Shown here one piece after another: positions 57,540-64,000 of a stretch of DNA of 64,000 nucleotides. This stretch comes from Macrosoma leucophasiata. Taxonomy: Eukaryota; Arthropoda; Insecta; Lepidoptera; Hedylidae. The translations under genes were made by a program, and so were the position numbers. The stretch is from NCBI GenBank assembly GCA_036365455.1, contig JAWQUS010000010.1, positions 14,330,501 through 14,394,500 of the forward strand. The letters are read 5' to 3'. Position 1 is the first letter of the stretch; each line of letters starts with the position of its first letter. The notes under the pieces are model-generated. The model ran no database searches. It was not told the DNA's origin and was given only the letters and a program-made list of their open reading frames with translations.

Positions 57540-58158
57540 CTCAATGACTTCAGTAGGGCCTCCCAACGAGTGGGCCTTAAAATGAACAATGGACAAGACG
57601 AAGATCATGTCAAATGTCCATGTTACACCCACTCCTGTTATGGTCGAGGGTACTACACTCGAAGTTGTTGACAATTATGTATACCTGGGACTAATGGTCC
57701 AGTTAGGTCGGTCCAACTTCGAGAAAGAGGTCAATCGCCGAATCTAACTCGGTTGGGCAGCGTTCGGGAAGCTACGGTACATCTTCTCGTCCGACTTACC
57801 GCAGTGTCTCAAGAAAAAGGTCTTTGACCAGTGTGTGTTGCCAGTGATGACTTATGGGACAGAAACGTGGTCGCTCACTATGGGCCTCATAAGAAGGCTC
57901 AAGGTCACTCAGTGAGCAATGGAGAGAGCTATGCTTGGAGTTTCTCTGCGAGATCGAATCAGAAATGAGGAGATCCGCATGAGAGACCGCGTACCGGAAA
58001 GCGAAGCGTGGGCAGGCCTCCCACAAGATGGACCGACGACCTGGTGAAGGTCGCGGGCAATCGCTGGATGAGGGCGGCCCAGGACCGTTCGTTGTGGCAT
58101 TCTTTGGGGGAGGCCTTTGTTCAGCAGTGGACGTCTTTTGGCTGAAATGATGATATGG
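57540..58158 (+). mobile_element. 5'-truncated, decayed RTE-type LINE
   Basis: The sequence reads in broken frames as the end of an RTE-clade reverse transcriptase protein. The clearest segment, 57990-58140, translates as RPPTRWTDDLVKVAGNRWMR then AAQDRSLWHSLGEAFVQQW, the characteristic RTE C-terminus, and stops at TGA in a short TGA/ATGATG run. Several stop codons upstream show that it is dead. The long open frames on the opposite strand here are shadows. Confidence 0.82.
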
Positions 58159-58159
58159 A

Positions 58160-60660
58160 ATAGTCTTTTTAATTCTGCATTTTGAACAGCAAACGATGAT
58201 AAAAAACGGAACATCGTACTGTTATTGTAAGAATCGTGATAAGGTGAGCCTTACATGAACATCATCTTTAACCGACGACAGAACACGTTAAAAAGCAATT
58301 AACATGCCCATAACAATCATTACAACGAAGGCATATATCATTCTCCATTTGAGGTATGCCAGTTAACGTAATGCTCTGTTTTTAGTGGTTACGTAGGCTA
58401 ATCGTAGTCTGCAATGAGGCGTGGATAGAGTTACGTGGCGCTCTATCGTATGCCGTCTATCTATTACGGAGTCGGAAGTGTTTCCTCGAATTATGCCAAT
58501 CTTGACTTTTGTGCGATCTCTTTGAAATTAATTGCATTGTTCCAATGTTTTTGTAGCCCAGTGGAGCCTTGTTCTATTTTTATTAAGGTTAATCATGCGA
58601 GGTTCATGCGAGGTTTACATACTTTTGATTGAGAGCAAATTATTTTACATAGCGATTTACACGCACGTTTCCGGGTATTGAAGGCAAGTTAAGCAGTTGG
58701 TCCCGATTTCCTTACTTGGAGAATCGTTTTGCCCAGAGTGCCGTAGACAGATGTCTTGAGCTGCTTAGAAAATTCCAGCATAAGTTGGCAACTAACCTAC
58801 ATTTACTGCAATGGGTCATTCATCGCAGAGGAGTTAAAGCTTATATCCGCTTGCAATGCAATGAGGCGTGAACACACTGATGTAATATTATCTTAATAAA
58901 CAACATCAATTGCCGAATATATGTGAACGCATAACTTAAGAACCATTGAACCTATTTGGAAATTACGTTTTTGTTGTGTTCGTTACTCAGAATACAGTTT
59001 TTATGAAAGAATGTATGAAAAATTCACATTAAAGTTAAAGAGAAGATTATGATTTTTTTAAATCATCACACACCACACATGCCACAGTCAATGTGACATT
59101 TCTGGCGCCATACATGTTTTTAAGTAATAATGTGCATACGGGGAAAGATAGGTGGAGCTGAGCGCGTCTCTACATTTCTGATCACTGTGTACTGCTGTGC
59201 TTGATGTAGAGATTGTAGAGTCCTAATACAAAAAACATACATATCGAATTAACTTCAATTCCCTTGTCCTTCGTCGATTGAAAACAACTATTTGTAATAC
59301 ATTTACATTGTAAGAGTATTTAGTTTTATGAAGACATGAGTAAAATCGCAATCCTCATTGCCTAGTAAAACCGCAATTTTGTAAGAGGTACGTACCTACT
59401 AAGTGTTTGTTTTATGACTTGATAGGTTCGTATCGCCTTTGGTCACCTAATTGGGCAAAAAGAGCCTCGACTGTTCTTGCAAATTGGTCAATTTTATATG
59501 ACTTGCTAAATCTTCATAGCTATTTTAGGATAATATTTATTGTAAAATTTAAAAGTGGCAATAACTGGTCAAGTGCGAGTCGGAGTAAAATTTTGGGAAA
59601 CTTTTTGAGTGCCCATTTTTAGGGTGTCGTAGCCAACAAGAAACCCTTATAGTTTCGTCGGTTCTCTATTTTATTACCAAAACTTTTTAGTCATAATAGT
59701 ATTCTAAAATGGTACCTATAATGTTTTTGGCCCTAATCATCATTTGTCCGAATGATAACTTGCCTAAACTAAATGTCACATACTATCAAATGCTATGAAA
59801 TTGAAATCTAAATACAATATATCCTTTTAATTTGTTTGTATTAAATATTACAATCAATAAATATGAGCCTTAAAATTTCCATTAAATTCACGAGCGATAC
59901 GGTGTTATTTGGACGCGTGAGATAAAATCATAGTCATAAGACATAACGAGTTTAAAAGGAAAACTATCACAGATTAGTAGTCGCACTTGCCCGTTCTTTT
60001 AATCAATTTTACTGAATAGTTTCTGGAGTAGTTCTGGAGAATATTCCACATTTGATTAAGTGTAAATCGGTCTCGTGTGGGAATCAAACAAACTCAAGAT
60101 TTTCCTGACAACTACGACCAGGCATTTTTTTTTAACTAAGTACATAATTCGTTTTAAAGATATAAATGTTAGTAAAATATAATCGTATGCGATTTTGTTT
60201 AATAAATTTAGGACATAAAGAAACTGGTCTTTTTTTTTTAAAAACTTTTTTAATTAAATAACCTAAGATTTTTTTTTATCGTTTCGTAACGCCATCTAGT
60301 GAACTGTGACAAAGATGACAAAACCTAAGATGTTTTTTTAACGATTCCCTTTTTTTTAATCCTAAACTATAGGATTTATTCCTTTTACAATATTTCTACG
60401 AAATCATTGAACAGCTTCGCAAATACAGCTCAACTTTGCGTATTCATATTTATTTAATATATTCATATCATATCTATCACCGACATAACAAGTTTGAAAA
60501 TTGAACGATGGTAAAAATTAAGTAAACATACATTTGGTTAAGTTGTTAGTAAATATTATCAAGAGAAATAAAGAGGACGATGATTCTATAATTTGCCTTT
60601 CGGAGCATTCAAATAAAATATGAAATGAAAAACAATATCGTACATAAATACATTGTAATA
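58160..60660. other. intergenic with one family F end
   Basis: A family F fragment lies at about 59565-59680 (CTGGTCAAGTGCGAGTCGGA and AGAAACCCTTATAGTTTCGT). The rest is A+T-rich and without a supported gene. Confidence 0.5.
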
Positions 60661-60665
60661 CACAA

Positions 60666-60955
60666 TTTTACATACTTCACGTTGTGCTCGCCGAAGGGGT
60701 AGCCAGAGGTAAATGTACTCAAGCATACATGCAATCACGTATGATTCGCCAGTTATGTTTTGTCCTATGTACCTAATAGGTGGCGAGCCTATTGACAACT
60801 CCGGGCACATTAGGTACCTACCTACACCGTGAGCGGCATTGGGGAACTTCGAGAAAATGGGAAGATCCCAACATCATTTATCTGTCTGACCCGCGGATCG
60901 AACCCAGGCATATTATTATAGCAGTAGTAGCATGCCACCACTGGACTTCTAAAGC
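60666..60955 (-). repeat. family D SINE
   Basis: CTTCACGTTGTGCTCGCCGA then AGGGGTAGCCAGAGGTAAAT at one end, GTGGCGAGCCTATTGACAAC in the body, and at the head end GACCCGCGGATCGAACCCAG (B-box on the - strand). Confidence 0.8.
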
Positions 60956-60959
60956 AGTT

Positions 60960-62055
60960 TTTTTAAGGCAAATAGGTAATAAAATTTCATTACAAATAAA
61001 ATTTTATTAGCAACCATTATTTAACTGTAACAGTATTGCTTGCAGATTACTTGATTGCGTGTTTAAGTTTAGGTAGGTACCTATATGATACAACGAGTTA
61101 GCGCCTCCAAGTAATTGCGATATATCAGTTAAGTAGATAGGTGTATTGGCGGCTCTTCTTACTTAATAATTTAATCAATCGTTTTTGTCCTGTTTTACGT
61201 ATCTACCTATTGCATTTTTTTTGGTGCGTAGGTACTTCTTGTATCGCTTATGGCAGAAATAGCGGTAATCTGACTGTTGTTTCTTACTTTAGTAGGTATG
61301 ATAGCGATAATGATTGGTAAAGAAAGGTACACCGATAAACATTAATGAGTATTATATAGTTAAATAATACCAATTAATTTAGTTAGCAAAGATAAATAGA
61401 ATTTAAAGAATTGAATTGAATTTTTATGAAAGAATTAGGTATCTACCTATCCTGTTTCTGAAATTTTCAGTAATCTAATGATTCTTTGCCTAAACGCTCC
61501 CTAGTGTTTCTTTTAAATATATTTGTATAATACTATTACTATGTTCTATCCTTGGTGTACAATAAAAATTATCACACACACATGAATAGGAGAGTTTCTA
61601 CACTATCTACATTATCGATTACCCTTTATCTAATAAATGCCTAAAGTTATAAATAACTTAAGTTGTACACTACTTACACATAGTTTACATTTAATGAATA
61701 TAGCTTAAGTCGATTAAAATGTAGCTTACTTTCGATCGTCTGAAACGAACGATCACTTAACAAGCTTTTGTAAGAGCTTAATTTCAAGGTTAGAGATAGT
61801 TTATTATTCATATATATAGGTATCATTTATATATCCAAACTGACTGTTTTCTATTCCGTGATTGAGTGAATAAATATACCTGGTTAATAATAAAAAATGG
61901 TTTATTTATTAACAGTTAAGTAGTGAAACAGTTACGAAAGGTTTATGTAAATCATTAACCCGATCAAACACCAACTCCAATGTTCTAGAAGAAATTGTAG
62001 CACGCACTGCACAAGTATGCCGTTGAAGTCTTTTGTACATTGAACGATAAACTTA
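60960..62055. other. intergenic, no gene seen
   Basis: A+T-rich DNA with many TACCTAC/GTAGGTA words; no feature supported. Confidence 0.5.
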
Positions 62056-62060
62056 CCGAA

Positions 62061-62163
62061 ATGTCCGAAATTTGTAGGCTTTCCTTTGCTGCTCTGCTGT
62101 TTATTTATTTAATAACGCCAGGAACTGTGCACGTAACACAAACAAACACGAGGATACTGAACT
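62061..62163 (+). CDS. candidate first coding exon of a secreted protein
   Basis: An ATG opens a 34-codon stretch with a signal-peptide profile: MSEICR, then the hydrophobic LSFAALLFIYLI and a small-residue region TPGTV. It runs into AACT followed by the good donor GTGAGT. If real, the gene is on the + strand and its other exons lie in or beyond the rest of the window. I found none between here and 64000. Chance is a real alternative. Confidence 0.3.
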
Positions 62164-62284
62164 GTGAGTTACTCAACAGATTTTATAATACCTAAATAAA
62201 ATACCGAGAGATTGAAGTGTGGCTACACTTTGAATGGGAATGGGTTTAAATGGTATCACGTAATTTGGGAACGTTGGCGTGTGT

Positions 62285-62400
62285 TGTAAGAATCGGTCGG
62301 CGCGTGCGCGGCGCGGGAAAGTACTCCGTGAACTGTCCGTAGACTAGTACATACTGAACAGCCCGTACCACCGTCGTCCAACGTCTTCAAACTTCGCAAC
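62285..62400. promoter_or_regulatory. CpG-rich island, possible promoter
   Basis: GTCGGCGCGTGCGCGGCGCG sits in otherwise A+T-rich DNA, followed by C-rich sequence (CCCGTACCACCGTCGTCC). Composition resembles the CpG-rich block at 1-130. Which gene it would serve is unknown. Confidence 0.3.
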
Positions 62401-62450
62401 ACTTTCATTGGATAAGATAGTTGTAAAATTACATTAACAATTTATATTAA

Positions 62451-62746
62451 ACTAGGTGTGCCTGCGACTTCGCCGGCGTGAGAATATATGATTGTTCAGT
62501 ATCTACCCGGACGAAGTCGTGGGCGTAGCTAGTATAAAAGTAGCCTAAGTTACTCCTTATTACATCAGTTATCGGTAAAGCCGTTCCCAAGATTAGCCCC
62601 GCCAAACAGAGAGACAGACAGACAAACACAAAATTAAAAAAAAAATGTTTTGGTATATGTACCGTGTATACATACATATGCATTAAGTAAAAAGCGGTTA
62701 TTTTTATATTACAAACAGACACTTCAATTTTATTTATTTGTATAGA
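62451..62746 (-). repeat. family A repeat with full terminal hairpin
   Basis: ACTAGGTGTGCCTGCGACTT, then GGACGAAGTCGTGGGCGTAG, AAGTAGCCTAAGTTACTCCT, ACCGTGTATACATACATATG and CACTTCAATTTTATTTATTT at the far end. Confidence 0.85.
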
Positions 62747-62749
62747 TTA

Positions 62750-64000
62750 GCGGCCCACCCTGACACGGGTGCAATGTTACACCTAGCACTTGAAATTTCT
62801 GAGATTTCGTGATGAGTGAGTGACCTATCGCTTTTATATACATAGATTTGTATATAAATAGGTACACAAGTAAACTACACAATTCACAAGTAATTATACA
62901 GGTTCTGAGATCCTGGACAGACTGAAAGCTTGTACCTATAGGCATCAACACCAAGAATCACAGTGGATGAATCTGAATTGAATTTCGGCACCTACCTTGA
63001 CAGTCAGGCTCAATTCTGGTAGGTACAAAGCTTGGGCACTTGAACATGGTTAGGAGTTACTTCATACTACATCAGTTTGTAAATTTACCAAGCACAGGTC
63101 CTATCATGTGGTTGGTCAGCTCGAAGGCCTTTAATTGATAGGTAGATCAGCGTGCTTCGAGATTAATTGGCAATGAATCTAGACACTAAGTTGCTTAGTC
63201 TCGAATTTTGCCGCAAATTCCCACTTCGGCGAATATGCAACTGATTCGATGTTCACAGTGTAATTCTTTCTTCACTTTTTTACAGCAAAACATCTTGGAG
63301 AACGGTGGAATATGATCCGTATACAGTAAATACTCTAAAAAAATCAGTATTAAGCGCTTCGACTCTACATTAATTGTGCGTACCTTCCTACAGCTAAGGA
63401 ATCGTAAGTTTTCCGGTCTTTTTGTATGAGAAAATTTTATTCTAAATTACTTATAACCTAGGAATGTTCAGATCTAAAGTGAACCTTCTTAGTCAACGTG
63501 TTTCGTCCACATTATCACACTCCTGAGTTAAAGCTACATTTGTCATTGCAAGTAACAATTACAACACAAATGTGACGTACCTACTCTACAGAACCTCAAT
63601 TTATCTAATACATAGAATCAAAGTAAATTGCTATCATCAATAAATATGAATCTGGTAGATACCCAAAATTGTTTGGGGGACATATTTGTCCCCGATGTAA
63701 AATCTGCATTGTTTTGTTTTCGTTCGTCGGATTTTTTTGATAAAACCAAAACATGCGATAAATAAAAAGAAACACTCACAAAATATCTAACGAAATGCAA
63801 AAAATCCCAAATAATTCCTTCCGGGTCGCCGCAGTTGGATAATCACGTAACCAAACAGGCATACCTACTTTATAAAGACACATTTTATTAATCACTTTAA
63901 GTATTTATTTCTAAAGTAACGGAACAAATTCATTCAAATCCAACCACCTATAACCAAAAGTCACGTCTAATAATACGAGGTGTTAAAATCACGGTTGGCT
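62750..64000. other. intergenic to window end, no gene seen
   Basis: A+T-rich; no supported exon, RNA gene or repeat copy apart from a short TTAGCGGCCCACCCTGACAC segment directly after the family A repeat. Similar sequence lies near 16100 (CGGCTCGCCCCGACTTCGCA). Confidence 0.5.

Noticed and set aside
57796..58214. Two overlapping long open frames on the - strand
   Set aside because: They are antisense to the RTE remnant, whose + strand encodes a recognisable RTE C-terminus; the - strand frames have no known motif.

Overview
This looks like an A+T-rich piece of a lepidopteran (moth or butterfly) nuclear genome. Supporting signs are GT-AG spliced genes with short exons, many copies of repeat families typical of Lepidoptera, short GTAGGTA/TACCTAC-type words scattered through non-coding DNA, and degraded non-LTR retrotransposons. 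Species cannot be named from the sequence. No CRISPR array, operon, plasmid-like module or complete viral genome is visible, and I found no clearly new gene system.

Two genes are well supported. At the left end is a short intronless gene for mitochondrial ribosomal protein bL20m (mRpL20, 661-1143, + strand) with a poly(A) signal. From 14977 down to about 5605 on the - strand is a secreted, pancreatic-lipase-type lipase that I could rebuild as 14 exons. All splice phases agree, the Ser-Asp-His triad is complete, there is a full-length lid and a PLAT-like C-terminal domain, and the total is about 644 codons. The last exon is less certain than the other thirteen. A third, weak gene signal is a possible signal-peptide exon at 62061-62163 (+), which would belong to a gene running out of the window.

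Nearly everything else is repeats. I use these family names. Family A: about 270-300 bp, with a hairpin tail reading CTAGCTGYGCCC...GGGCRCAGCTAG. Family B: about 290 bp, resembling the 3' tail of a LINE, 13 copies. Family C: a roughly 307 bp unit carrying a tRNA-like cloverleaf. Family D: a SINE with a tRNA-Glu-like head, 6 copies. Family E: a second tRNA-headed SINE, 2 copies. Family F: a repeat with AGGGTTCCGTA/TACGGAACCCT ends. Family G: a 330-350 bp G+C-rich repeat, 2 copies. LINE remnants with recognisable protein sequence lie at 19735-20778 (jockey/CR1-type RT end), 23670-24545 (RNase H and zinc knuckle), 49142-50300 (CR1/jockey-type RT end) and 57540-58158 (RTE-type end). A truncated Penelope-like element with a GIY-YIG endonuclease lies at 2437-3267, between perfect 101 bp inverted repeats.

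The most unusual structures are four. First, a palindromic tandem array of family C units at 53707-55120, with arms of at least 546 bp and a 12 bp direct repeat at both edges. Second, a cluster of perfect palindromes at 5162-5494. Third, a perfect 21 bp stem hairpin at 57474-57533. Fourth, an unidentified reading frame at 29314-29888 broken by a 20 bp tandem duplication, followed at once by five 38 bp tandem repeats.
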